DNA of 64,000 nt, from NCBI GenBank assembly GCA_903957365.1, contig CAJBPB010000291.1, positions 20,373 to 84,372 on the forward strand, written 5' to 3'. Of this stretch, positions 26,440 through 34,940 are shown one piece after another; position 1 is the first letter of the stretch; each line of letters begins with the position of its first letter. The position numbers and the translations under genes are program-made. The notes under the pieces were generated by a model. The model ran no database searches. It saw only the letters and a program-made list of their open reading frames with translations, and had not been told where the DNA came from. Origin of the DNA: an uncultured Bacteroidota bacterium (GTDB lineage: Bacteria; Bacteroidota; Bacteroidia; Bacteroidales; F082).

Positions 26440-27639
26440 ATGTCAAAAGGAAAAGACCAAAAACCACATATCGGCATCTTCGGCCGCCGTAACAATGGAA
26501 AAAGTTCCATCATCAATACCATTGTGAAACAGGATATTGCTATTGTTTCGGATCAGGCTGGGACAACAACCGATCCTGTGAAAAAATCTATTGAGATATT
26601 TGGCATTGGTCCGGCAATTATTGTCGATACTGCCGGAATAGATGACAGCGGTGAACTGGGCGAAAAACGTGTTCAGAAGTCACTCGATACAATTAAAACC
26701 ATCGACTGTGCCATGTTGGTTATTGTGAATAACGAATTTGGTTTTTATGAAAAGCAGCTGATCATGCAGTTCCGCGATCATGGCATCCCGTATCTGATTG
26801 TGCATAACAAAGCTGATATTCAGCCGGTTGATGATATTACTCTGGAGAAAATCAAAGATTTCAGTCAGGCAAAGGTCATGGATTTCAGTGTAAATCAGCC
26901 CGAAAGACTTCCTGTGCTCATCGAGGCTTTGAGGAAAACCATTCCTGAAACAACCTATCAGAAAAGTTCATTGCTCGGAACGATCATTAAAAAGGATCAG
27001 GTTATCTTACTCGTTACGCCCATCGACTCGGAAGCGCCGGATGGGCGTATGATTCTGCCGCAGGTGATGGCCATCCGCGATGTGCTCGATAACGATTGCA
27101 TTTGTATCGTTCTCAAAGAAACCAATCTGAAACAATATTTCGACCAGAATATGCCACGTCCGCATCTGGTTGTTACAGACAGTCAGGCATTTGGCTTTGT
27201 AAACAGCATTGTTCCTGCTGATATTCCACTGACCAGTTTCAGTATTGTTTTTGCCCATCTGCGTGGTGATTTTGAGAATTATCTCGTTGGAACTCCTGAA
27301 CTTTCGAAACTGGAGGATGGCGACCGGGTATTGATTCTTGAATCATGCGCCCATCAGGTGAGTTGCGAAGATATCGGAAGACATAAACTGCCAAAATGGA
27401 TTAAAGAATTCACAGGTAAAGAGCTCACTTTCGATATAGTTTCCGGACTAAATCATGTTACCGATATGCATACCTACAAACTTGTCATTCAGTGCGGTGG
27501 TTGTGTTGTAACACGAAAGCAGCTGCTAAACCGTTTGAAACCGGCGGTGGATGCCAAAATACCGGTAAGCAATTACGGAATGACGATTGCCTATGTCAAT
27601 GGGATTTTCGACCGTGTTACCCAACCATTTTCAGTGTAA
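26440..27639 (+). CDS. hydF: [FeFe] hydrogenase maturation GTPase HydF
   Basis: Scaffold/carrier GTPase of 399 residues that holds the [2Fe] precursor and delivers it to HydA. The N-terminal TrmE-Era-type GTPase has GRRNNGKSS (P-loop), DTAGIDD and HNKAD. A dimerisation domain follows, and a C-terminal [4Fe-4S] domain has the ESCAH and QCGGC segments. In the family this reads C-x-H...[H]C-x-x-C; the His before the last CxxC is Gln here. It lies between hydG and hydE and ends 3 bp before hydE, consistent with one maturation operon. Confidence 0.97.
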   Translation: MSKGKDQKPHIGIFGRRNNGKSSIINTIVKQDIAIVSDQAGTTTDPVKKSIEIFGIGPAIIVDTAGIDDSGELGEKRVQKSLDTIKTIDCAMLVIVNNEFGFYEKQLIMQFRDHGIPYLIVHNKADIQPVDDITLEKIKDFSQAKVMDFSVNQPERLPVLIEALRKTIPETTYQKSSLLGTIIKKDQVILLVTPIDSEAPDGRMILPQVMAIRDVLDNDCICIVLKETNLKQYFDQNMPRPHLVVTDSQAFGFVNSIVPADIPLTSFSIVFAHLRGDFENYLVGTPELSKLEDGDRVLILESCAHQVSCEDIGRHKLPKWIKEFTGKELTFDIVSGLNHVTDMHTYKLVIQCGGCVVTRKQLLNRLKPAVDAKIPVSNYGMTIAYVNGIFDRVTQPFSV

Positions 27640-27642
27640 AGT

Positions 27643-28413
27643 ATGCTAACAACCATACATAAAATCCTCACACAGGAAACGCTTTCCAAAAGTGATCTTG
27701 TTACCTTGCTTTCGGTGAAATCGCCTGAAGCAACCCGGATGATACTCGATAAGGCGTATCAGGTAAAGACGGAAACTGTTGGTCGTAAGGTATATTTGCG
27801 CGGGCTGATTGAACTGACGAATATTTGTGCTAAAAACTGTTTATATTGCGGTATAAGAGCTGCAAATACAAAAGTTGAACGTTATACGCTTTCCACGGAT
27901 GAGGTGCTGCAGGCGGCTGAATTTGCCTGGAAAAACGGATTCGGTTCTTTGGTTATTCAGACCGGTGAACAAGTCAGCAAAGCATTTACAAATACTGTAG
28001 AAGATTTACTGGTGAGAATCCATGAAAAAACAAACCATGAACTTACCATCACACTTTCGTGCGGTGAGCAGGATTTAGAAGTGTATAAACGCTGGAAAAA
28101 TGCCGGTGCTGACAGGTTTTTGCTGCGTATCGAAACAACAAACAGAGCGTTGTATTACAAGATTCATCCTCAGGATGAGAATCACTCATTTGAAAAGCGT
28201 ATCGAAGCCCTTAAAAATTTGCAGCTTGCAGGTTTTCAGGCTGGTACAGGTGTCATGATTGGTCTTCCTGAACAAACAATTGAAGATCTGGCTGATGATC
28301 TGATCTTCTTCAAAACCATGGATATCGATATGATCGGAATGGGACCGTTTATCGAACATGCTGACACGCCTTTATACGATAAAACACATTTACTATGGCC
28401 GGCTGACGAGCGT
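27643..28413 (+). CDS. hydE: [FeFe] hydrogenase maturase HydE, exon 1 (interrupted by group II intron)
   Basis: N-terminal 257 codons of the radical-SAM enzyme HydE, which acts in building the azadithiolate-bridged [2Fe] subcluster. The radical-SAM motif is Cys62, Cys66, Cys69 (NICAKNCLYCG). The TIM-barrel continues to GMGPFIEHADTPLYDKTHL. Reading then enters the intron and stops at 28419, six bases in. Joining to 30267 (exon 2) continues the same frame with ADER|FRISLLMLSLAR, giving 362 residues, the normal HydE length of ~350. The gene looks functional if the intron splices: no other lesion was seen. Confidence 0.93.
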
Positions 28414-28652
28414 GTGTGACTTGAACAACAATCATTTGATTGATGGTGCTTTAAAGCAGATGAGAGTAGGCCTCTCAGCAACGATTTTCAGGAGTAGTTG
28501 CTAAACCACCTTATGCTGCAGGATTAGGAAACGGTTTTGTGGTGAGCGATAAGGAAAAACAGGAACTAAGATTCCTGTAGGTAAGTGTAAGTGAGTTGAA
28601 CGCGAGTGAACCAATGATGAAGCCTCGTAAAAGCAATAAAAGATGTCGAAAG

Positions 28653-28676
28653 CAGGTAGTTACGTTTGTACCTGCG
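28653..28676 (+). other. EBS1 hairpin of the group II intron
   Basis: The stem GCAGGT/ACCTGC presents a loop containing ACGTTT at 28663-28668. This pairs with the exon IBS1 GAGCGT at 28408-28413. The match supports both the insertion point and target recognition by base pairing. Confidence 0.7.
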
Positions 28677-28934
28677 ATAAGAGTGTATCGGACACCTGAT
28701 TACAGGGTACACGGCATCCGGGGTTAAGTTGGCAAGACACTTACGCAGGCTGTTTTAAGGAACAAGTGAACTCTGTATCGTTCTGTAAAATCGCAAGAGG
28801 AAGCAGACACCAAAGGATGTGGGTGAGATATAGGGGGCAGACTTAGTCGTAGTAGTAATGAAGTGCAGTAATGAGCATGGAGCAAAGGGCTAAGCATGTT
28901 AGGTTTCAAAATAATTTACAACCGATAAAAAGGA

Positions 28935-30158
28935 ATGATTGATTACTATGAGACAAAATCACAGCCAATAACCAAAATAATGGTTTGGCAGGCATATAAG
29001 GAAGTAAAATCCAATGCCGGAAGTGAAGGAATAGACAAAATGAGTTGGGAATATCTGGCAAAGAACCAGAGTACCGAACTCTATAAGCTATGGAATCGCT
29101 TAAGTTCAGGAAGTTATTACCCAAAAGCCGTCAAGCAGGTATCTATACCGAAGAAAGATGGAGGAGTCCGCAATTTAGGAATACCAACCATTTTAGATCG
29201 TATAGCACAACAAGTAGTCAGGGTTCACCTTGAAAGGATAGTAGAACCGTTGTTTCATGCAAGTTCATATGGGTATCGCCCAAAACGGAGCTGTCACGAT
29301 GCCGTAAAACAAGCAAATACAAATTCATTCGATCATGATTTTGCCATTGACTTGGATATAAAAGGCTTCTTCGACACCATCGACCATGAATTGCTATTGA
29401 AAGCGGTACGTCATTATTGTCCCGACAAGTGGATTTTGATGTATGTAGAGAGATGGTTACAAGCAGGTGTAATACAGCAAGATGGCGAATTCATACCATC
29501 AGTAACGGGTACACCACAGGGCGGCGTAATCAGCCCACTGTTAGCAAACATTTTCTTACATATTGTTTTCGATAAATGGATGGATAAGCATCACCCTGAG
29601 AAACCATTTGAGCGGTATGCTGATGACATCGTTGTGCATTGCAAAACAGAACGACAAGCGCAATTCATGCTAATACAAATACGTCAACGCATGGAAGCGT
29701 GTAAGTTAATATTGCATGCAGAGAAAAGTAAGATTGTTAATTTAAGAGGATTTTCGACAAAGAAATATCCCAAAGGATTTGACTTTTTAGGCTTCACAAT
29801 ACGACCACGAGCGTACACAGGCAAAGGCAAAACGAAAGCCATGCCCGGTATTTTTGTGAGTCAAAAATCGAAAACAAGCATCATGCAGAAGATCAAAAAG
29901 ATGAACATACACAAAAGGCGCAAGACTTTGGAAGAAATTGCCAGAGAAATCAATCCGGTGATAAGAGGAATAATCAACTATTATCACAAATTTTGGGAAT
30001 ACGATATGCGTCTTGTATGGAATCAACTGAATACACGACTACTAAAATGGGTAAAATGGGAAAAGGACTTGTATAAGAAATCATCGGTGAAATATCTGAA
30101 AACCAAATACAAGGAACAACCCAACTTATTTGCCCATTGGTTATTGGTACATCCTTGA
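28935..30158 (+). CDS. ltrA: Group II intron reverse transcriptase/maturase
   Basis: Intron-encoded protein of 407 residues in domain IV. RT blocks run from about residue 45 (KDGGVRNLGIPTILDRIAQQ) through GYRPKRSCHDAV, DIKGFFDTIDH, GTPQGGVISPLLANI and the catalytic YADDIVVHC. The thumb and maturase X region includes the GIINYYHKFW motif and ends with PNLFAHWLLVHP. No HNH endonuclease domain with its Cys pairs follows, so retrotransposition would need the endonuclease-independent route. The RT is full length without stops, so the intron may still be mobile and self-sufficient for splicing help. Confidence 0.96.
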   Translation: MIDYYETKSQPITKIMVWQAYKEVKSNAGSEGIDKMSWEYLAKNQSTELYKLWNRLSSGSYYPKAVKQVSIPKKDGGVRNLGIPTILDRIAQQVVRVHLERIVEPLFHASSYGYRPKRSCHDAVKQANTNSFDHDFAIDLDIKGFFDTIDHELLLKAVRHYCPDKWILMYVERWLQAGVIQQDGEFIPSVTGTPQGGVISPLLANIFLHIVFDKWMDKHHPEKPFERYADDIVVHCKTERQAQFMLIQIRQRMEACKLILHAEKSKIVNLRGFSTKKYPKGFDFLGFTIRPRAYTGKGKTKAMPGIFVSQKSKTSIMQKIKKMNIHKRRKTLEEIAREINPVIRGIINYYHKFWEYDMRLVWNQLNTRLLKWVKWEKDLYKKSSVKYLKTKYKEQPNLFAHWLLVHP

Positions 30159-30192
30159 AATTATTTAATTTTGAGTGATTTATTAACATGAA

Positions 30193-30226
30193 GAGCCGTG
30201 TGAAGGGAGACTTTCAAGCACGGTTC
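30193..30226 (+). ncRNA. Group II intron domain V
   Basis: A 34-nt hairpin with the conserved GAGCCGT start and ACGGTTC close and an asymmetric AGGGAGA-type internal region. It forms the catalytic core and fixes the intron as group II. Confidence 0.9.
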
Positions 30227-30266
30227 CGTGAGAATGTAGGGGTGAAATTCCCTTACATGACTCGAT

Positions 30267-30584
30267 TTCCGGATTAGTTTACTGATGCTTTCGCTGGCCA
30301 GGATTACCATGCCTGATATCAATCTGGCATCATCCACCGCACTCGAAACACTCGATTCGCTTGGCCGGCAAAAAGGATTACTTGCAGGTGCCAATGTGGT
30401 GATGCCTAATTTGACCCCGGTTACAAGCCGGAAAAAATATTTGCTGTACAACAACAAACCCAATCTTGACAAAGATGCCGCCCTGAGTGCTGACACCTTA
30501 CAAAAAATCATTGCTGAAATCGGCGAAGTAATCGGATTCAATGAAGCCGGGAGCTCACTCCATTTCAAAAACCGGATTGGTTAA
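30267..30584 (+). CDS. hydE: HydE, exon 2
   Basis: C-terminal 105 codons of HydE, in frame with exon 1 once the intron is removed. It contains the family-typical SLARITMPDINLASSTALETL and the GLLAGANVVMPNLTP segment of the radical-SAM barrel end. An internal ATG at 30285 could start a 99-residue fragment, but this would lack the radical-SAM motif and is unlikely to be a gene. The stop is at 30582-30584; the next 275 bp hold a dispersed repeat and a promoter. Confidence 0.92.
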   Translation, partial: FRISLLMLSLARITMPDINLASSTALETLDSLGRQKGLLAGANVVMPNLTPVTSRKKYLLYNNKPNLDKDAALSADTLQKIIAEIGEVIGFNEAGSSLHFKNRIG

Positions 30585-30603
30585 AGGTCAGAGATTCACA
30601 ATT

Positions 30604-30760
30604 TATTTGTCTGTCTGTAAACTCAGTGTCCGGGCTGTAAAGTTCGCTGCAGGTGCATGCACAAAACCAAAAAACTGAATTTACTTTTGGTAAATACTAT
30701 AAGCTGGCTTGTCGAAGCATGTATTTTTGGCTCAAGAATAACGATGACTGCGGACTTTAA
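30604..30760 (+). repeat. Dispersed intergenic repeat, copy A
   Basis: About 155 bp sharing long blocks with copy B (36701-36834, opposite strand), for example AAAGTTCGCTG, TTTACTTTT.GTAAAT, ATTTTTGGCTCAAG.ATAACGATG and GCGGACTTTA. It also shares ACTCAGTGTC.GGGCT.TAAAGTT with copy C (about 60060). The TTTACTTTT.GTAAA part is a small hairpin. It carries no reading frame of note. Confidence 0.75.
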
Positions 30761-30818
30761 AAACAGAGACTAATTAAACTTTATTACATTTACCATCATA
30801 TTGACAACTCGTCTGTTA

Positions 30819-30826
30819 TATATTTG
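30819..30826 (+). promoter_or_regulatory. -7 box upstream of the GTPase module
   Basis: TATATTTG matches TAnnTTTG and lies 33 bp before the first ATG of the module. A TTGACA at 30801 is 15 bp upstream, short of the usual 19-21 spacing. This is the most likely start of the 30860-36704 transcript. Confidence 0.45.
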
Positions 30827-30859
30827 TATTAAATGAAATAATGAAAACCTGATTGCCTT

Positions 30860-31402
30860 ATGACAAAGGAAACAGAAAATATAAGCAAAATACGCGACAT
30901 TCTCTTTGGTAATAACCTCACTGAACTGGAAAAGCGAGTTGCCAAAACCGAAGTTTTCCTGAGAGATGAGATTACTTCTCTTGACGAAAAACTTGGTAAT
31001 CGTTTTGATGAATTGAAATCTGCTGCAAAAGAATCCTTCACAACGCTTGATTCGCGGTTACAGACAGAGAAAGAGAAACGTGAAGCGGAAATTGTCCAGA
31101 TACGTGAGGAATTCTCACAGGTCAGGCAGTCTGTCCGGCAGCTCGATGAGAAATTTTCCGGCGAATTGGGTACAATAAAACAATGGCTTACTGAACAACA
31201 GGATAGCTTGTCAAAGCAGCATCAAAAAACAATCAATGATCTGAAATCCCAGCTGTTCGGACAAGTGGACGACCTGCGGCAATCCAAAGTGGAACGTAGT
31301 GCTCTGGCGGTTTTACTTTCAGAAATCGCAATGCAACTGGTCGAAAAAGAGCCATCATCTTCCGAAAGTGATGTTCCGGAAACTACTGATTCTGTTGAAT
31401 AA
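30860..31402 (+). CDS. Coiled-coil protein of unknown function
   Basis: Acidic protein of 180 residues with no signal peptide or membrane segment. Heptad-like spacing of hydrophobics runs through about residues 15-145 (LTELEKRVAKTE, FDELKSAAKESF, FSQVRQSVRQLDEKF), so a long coiled coil is expected. The Ser/Glu-rich tail is likely disordered. I do not recognise a family. Its stop overlaps the start of the next gene (both at 31402), indicating translational coupling with the BON/OmpA-like protein and, with it, the GTPase. A scaffold or regulator role within that module is inferred. Confidence 0.8.
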   Translation: MTKETENISKIRDILFGNNLTELEKRVAKTEVFLRDEITSLDEKLGNRFDELKSAAKESFTTLDSRLQTEKEKREAEIVQIREEFSQVRQSVRQLDEKFSGELGTIKQWLTEQQDSLSKQHQKTINDLKSQLFGQVDDLRQSKVERSALAVLLSEIAMQLVEKEPSSSESDVPETTDSVE

Positions 31403-33132
31403 TGCTGGAGACTAAGGACCAAAATAAGGATAGTATTCTTGAGTTGGGCAAACTCAACGAATTGCGTCTTCTCCTTACCGGCCTCGATCAGAAGGATCTT
31501 GAACGTTTACACAAGCTAATACATGATCCACAGGAATTTGCTGAGGAAATCAGTGAATGGTTACCCTATTCATTACGCAAACTGATTGAAAGAGGAGAAA
31601 TAAAAGTCGAGGCGCTTGAGCCGTTTATCATCGAGGCTATGCACAAAAGTGTGCAGAAAGATCCGCATAAATTATCTGATGTTTTATTTCCTGTGATGGT
31701 TCCGGCGATCCGCAAGGCCGTCGCCGAAGACATGAAAAAGCTTATCGCGTCGGTAAATGCCACGCTCGAATCAGGTTTATCGCCGCGTAGTCTGAAATGG
31801 CGCTTACAGGCATTGTTCAGTAAACGTTCGTTTGCCGAAATCGTGCTTGCCAATACCTATGTTTACCACGTCAGGCAGGTGTTTTTTATACACCGTGCTA
31901 CAGGTATCTTACTCCATCAGGAGATTGACAATGAGAATGTTGAGCTTGAATCGGATATGGTTTCAGGGATGCTTACCGCAATCCGTGATTTTGTGCACGA
32001 TTCTTTCACTGGAAGTTCCACAGGTTCATTGGAAGAAATACAGGTCGGTGAGTTAAAAATCCTGATTGAACAGGGACCTTATGCCATTGTTGCTGCCATT
32101 GTGGAAGGACAACCACCTGCTGAATACCGATCGACTTTGATGGAAACAGTGGAAGCGCTGCATTTTAATCATGCGATGGATCTCGAAAAATTTGAAGGAT
32201 ATACCGAAGTGTTTGTCCATGCATCCAGGTTTTTGCGTAATTGTCTTATTAAACAGCGAAAAGAGAAAAAAAGCAGTATTCCCTGGCCATCTATCGTTCT
32301 GCTTTTTGTTTTGCTGGCTGCGGGGTCCTTTTTCATCTATGTGCATTTCGAGCAGAAAAGCCGCTTCATCCATTTCGTTGAAGAACTTGAATCATTGCCG
32401 GGTTACCATCTCACAAATATTGAAATTAACAATAATTCGGTAGTTGTAAAGGGTTTAAATGATTATCAGTCTGATTCATACGCATATTTGCTTGAGAAAT
32501 ATCAACTCGACAGTATAAAAGTAAAATGTGCATTTGAGCCATATATTTCGCTCGAAAATGATGTTGTTATCAAAAGAGCCGAGAAGTTGCTTGTGCCACC
32601 GCAGAGTGTAAGTATGCATTATGCAAATGGTGTTTTATTTTTGAAAGGAGAGGCCCCCGAAGATTGGATTAACCTGGTATTGAAAAAAGCATCCTCGGTT
32701 TATGGCGTTAATGAAACTGATATTAGCGGCCTGAACTCAAAAGTGACAGAAGAAATTCCTGATTTGCATTGGATTATCCCGGCGATTGAAAAAAATAGTT
32801 TCAAATTCGAAATGAACATTGTGTCGTTGGATGAAATTCAAAAAAAACAATTTGATTCTCTGGTAGATGCAGCGGTTCACCTGACGGATTATAACCATTT
32901 GTATGGAAAAAAAATGACCATTTATGTGCGATCCTATACAAGCCGTTCAGGTAATGCTTCAGCCAATCTTCAGGTGGCAAAGCGTCGCGCTGAGGGTTTT
33001 ATCGGTTTGTTACTAGAGGCGGGATTACAAAACGACCTGCTTGAAGCACAAGTACTTTTTGCAGAAGATATTGATAAACAGGTACTTTTGCGATCGGTTA
33101 GTTTTGAAGTGTTTGAAAAAAGCCAAAAATAA
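31402..33132 (+). CDS. Membrane-anchored protein with BON-like and OmpA-like C-terminal regions
   Basis: Protein of 576 residues. The N-terminal ~290 residues are soluble and mainly helical, cytoplasmic if the single transmembrane helix (IPWPSIVLLFVLLAAGSFFIYV, about 295-317) is oriented in-out. Beyond it lie two BON-like stretches (VVVKGLNDYQSD; YANGVLFLKGEAPEDW). The C-terminal OmpA/MotB-like region has ANLQVAKRRAEGFIGLLLEAGL, where peptidoglycan-binding proteins usually read NxxLSxxRA. The topology would link a cytoplasmic domain to the periplasm or cell wall. The next gene, a Ras-like GTPase, starts 3 bp after the stop. A GTPase effector or receptor role is inferred from this coupling. 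Confidence 0.75.
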   Translation: MLETKDQNKDSILELGKLNELRLLLTGLDQKDLERLHKLIHDPQEFAEEISEWLPYSLRKLIERGEIKVEALEPFIIEAMHKSVQKDPHKLSDVLFPVMVPAIRKAVAEDMKKLIASVNATLESGLSPRSLKWRLQALFSKRSFAEIVLANTYVYHVRQVFFIHRATGILLHQEIDNENVELESDMVSGMLTAIRDFVHDSFTGSSTGSLEEIQVGELKILIEQGPYAIVAAIVEGQPPAEYRSTLMETVEALHFNHAMDLEKFEGYTEVFVHASRFLRNCLIKQRKEKKSSIPWPSIVLLFVLLAAGSFFIYVHFEQKSRFIHFVEELESLPGYHLTNIEINNNSVVVKGLNDYQSDSYAYLLEKYQLDSIKVKCAFEPYISLENDVVIKRAEKLLVPPQSVSMHYANGVLFLKGEAPEDWINLVLKKASSVYGVNETDISGLNSKVTEEIPDLHWIIPAIEKNSFKFEMNIVSLDEIQKKQFDSLVDAAVHLTDYNHLYGKKMTIYVRSYTSRSGNASANLQVAKRRAEGFIGLLLEAGLQNDLLEAQVLFAEDIDKQVLLRSVSFEVFEKSQK

Positions 33133-33135
33133 TAT

Positions 33136-33645
33136 ATGCTAAAGAAAAAAATTGCCATGCTGGGCGCTTTCGCCGTCGGTAAAACGAGTCTGGTGCAACG
33201 ATATGTAAACAGCATCTTCAGCGAAAAGTACCAAACCACGATCGGGGTAAAAATTGACCAGAAAATCGTTCAGGTTGATGAAACCGAAGTCACATTAATG
33301 TTGTGGGATCTGTATGGCGATGATGATTTTATGAAAATGAAATCATCCTATCTCATTGGTTCATCAGGCTATTTGCTGGTGGCTGATGGTACCAGGGCCG
33401 AAACCATTGATGTAGCTGTTAAACTGCATGAAATGGCTTCCGTTGCAACAAAAAACGCTCCTTTCATTTTGCTTGTCAATAAAAGTGATCTTACCGAAAC
33501 ATGGGAAATTCAATCTGAAACGATCAACCGTCTCAAACAAAAAGGCTGGCATGTCATTATTACAAGTGCAAAAGAAAATGTGATGGTTGAAGAAGCTTTT
33601 GCGTTGCTTACAAAACGCATACTCGATAAACCTTCATTTCAGTAA
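33136..33645 (+). CDS. Ras/Rab-like small GTPase
   Basis: Stand-alone small GTPase of 169 residues, of a type closer to eukaryotic Rab/Ras than to Era/TrmE. G1 GAFAVGKT (10-17), G2 Thr in YQTTIGVKI, G3 WDLYGDDD (Asp58-Gly61), G4 NKSD (115-118), G5 TSAKE. The residue after the DxxG glycine, Gln61 in Ras, is Asp62 here, and the usual W-D-T-A-G-Q-E reads W-D-L-Y-G-D-D. This suggests altered or partner-dependent hydrolysis. There is no C-terminal lipidation signal. It sits between a membrane-anchored OmpA-like protein and a histidine kinase, which points to signalling or cell-polarity control rather than translation. Confidence 0.92.
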   Translation: MLKKKIAMLGAFAVGKTSLVQRYVNSIFSEKYQTTIGVKIDQKIVQVDETEVTLMLWDLYGDDDFMKMKSSYLIGSSGYLLVADGTRAETIDVAVKLHEMASVATKNAPFILLVNKSDLTETWEIQSETINRLKQKGWHVIITSAKENVMVEEAFALLTKRILDKPSFQ

Positions 33646-33681
33646 AAATAATTACAGCAGATATCATTAACGATAAATACT

Positions 33682-34940
33682 ATGATCAGGGAATTATCCG
33701 CTCCAATCATCCGATATATTTTGAACGAAATACCACCTTATGTGGGTCTGGTTGTATTGCAGGCCGATGAAGAAGGATTGCTGAATAAATGGTATGGACC
33801 ACTGGATAAGTACTTTGAAGGTAAACCAGTGATCGGACAACCCATTGAGGAATTTGCGCCGTTTTTACTGGGGATGATTCCACCGCTTGTCAACCCAATG
33901 GTTATTTCACACTTGCGGATCAATGAAAAAACCTATGTTGAGATACATCTTTTAAATGACGATGATAACCTGACCTGGATTTTTCTGATTGATCAGACAC
34001 GTCAGGTTGAAATGATTCATCCTATCATTCAACGATTTAACGAAGAGAAACTCAGTGGCATCGCCGACAGAAAACAATCATCAGCAAGAGGTACATTGTC
34101 AGCGCTTTACCTGCTTGATTATATGAGTTTCGAAAAGGAAAAACATGGTTATAAAATGCTTGGGATGGCGCCACCCTGGTTTGGTGATACCAATGCGAAG
34201 CTTTATTTTAATGGTAAAACAGCGGACTTGATTGAAACATTTCCGTTTATCGAAGTATTTCAAATTGAAGCCGAAGAAACCTGGAATGCCAGACAGGATG
34301 GGAAACTCGTTAGCGGATTATGGGAGGAAAGCAGGGTGGATGGAGGAAAAATATACCTTCAGGCACTGGCATTACGACACGAAAAAAGGAATTATCTGCT
34401 GATCAAACCGCTGAGCCAGCAAACGGATCTGAATGATGGTTTTATACAAAAAGCCAGAGAACAGAAACTTACGCTCGATCAGCTGGCCAGTACCGAAAAG
34501 CGCTTAAAAGAACTGTTAAGTTTCAAGGATCAGTTCGTTTCAATTATTTCTCATGATCTGCGTTCGCCCATAGGCGCGGTCATTGGTCTGGCCGATCTTT
34601 TGCTTTCGGATGACAGACTACTCGAAAAGGTTGATACAGGACAGTTGGAGTTACTAACCGACATCAAAAGTGAAATGCTTCGCCTGCTCGATTACAACGA
34701 CAAACTTTACCAATGGTCGAACCTTGAGCTTGGTAATTTTAAAATATCGTCCAGAAAAATCGTTCCGGAGCATCTCGCCAATTATGTTGAAAAGATGCAG
34801 ACAGTTAAAATGCAGGAGAAAAACATCCGTTTTTTAAAGGAAATAGATCCTGGTTTTCAACTTGATGCCGATGAAACTTTACTCGGACATGCTATCAATA
34901 ATCTGGTTGGAAACGCTGTTAAATTTACCCCGGAAGGAGG
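33682..34940 (+). pseudogene. Histidine kinase, 5' part, disrupted by IS
   Basis: N-terminal ~420 codons of a cytosolic histidine kinase. A PAS-like sensory region (about 1-120) and a second variable region are followed by a coiled linker, then HisKA with SIISHDLRSPIGAVIGL (phosphoacceptor His) and the N-box HAINNLVGNAVKFTPEGG. Reading continues into the IS and stops at 34989, losing the ATP-binding G1/G2 boxes. Removing the IS and one 10-bp target copy gives PEGG|TIVLRF in frame and a 504-residue kinase. The truncated product could dimerise and hold the phosphoacceptor His, but should not bind ATP normally. Confidence 0.92.
34931..34940. repeat. Target-site duplication, left copy
   Basis: CGGAAGGAGG, identical to 36439-36448, directly flanks the left inverted repeat. 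It could be read as an 8-bp duplication if the terminal repeat is taken as two bases longer. Confidence 0.85.

Larger units (their letters stand above)
28414..30266 (+). mobile_element. Group II intron inserted in hydE
   Basis: About 1853 nt. The 5' end GTGTGAC fits the group II consensus GUGYG. Domain V is at 30193-30226, a 34-nt hairpin starting GAGCCGTG and closing CACGGTTC. A domain VI hairpin follows (about 30234-30258) with a candidate branch-point A at 30260, and the 3' end is AT (AY rule). In domain I, ACGTTT (28663-28668) sits in the loop of a GCAGGT/ACCTGC hairpin. It pairs over six positions, two of them G-U, with the six exon bases GAGCGT just before the insertion (EBS1-IBS1). Domain IV carries a reverse transcriptase. 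Excision is phase 0 and rejoins hydE in frame. Boundaries could shift by 2 nt (28412/30264) without changing the frame. Confidence 0.93.

Noticed and set aside
27643..28419. hydE read as a truncated pseudogene
   Set aside because: The stop lies 6 bases inside a group II intron with all key parts; exon 2 continues in frame, so a split gene explains it better.
28475..28479. TCAGC as EBS2 of the intron
   Set aside because: It complements exon bases upstream of IBS1, but most of it is locked in a TGAGAG/CTCTCA hairpin, so I do not claim it.
28412..30264. Alternative intron ends shifted by 2 nt
   Set aside because: Also frame-preserving, but GTGTGAC at 28414, AT at 30266 and the IBS1-EBS1 pairing ending at 28413 fit group II rules better.
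30161..30568. Minus-strand open frame opposite the intron 3' end and hydE exon 2
   Set aside because: It overlaps domain V and a recognised coding exon and has no family features; it is a shadow frame.
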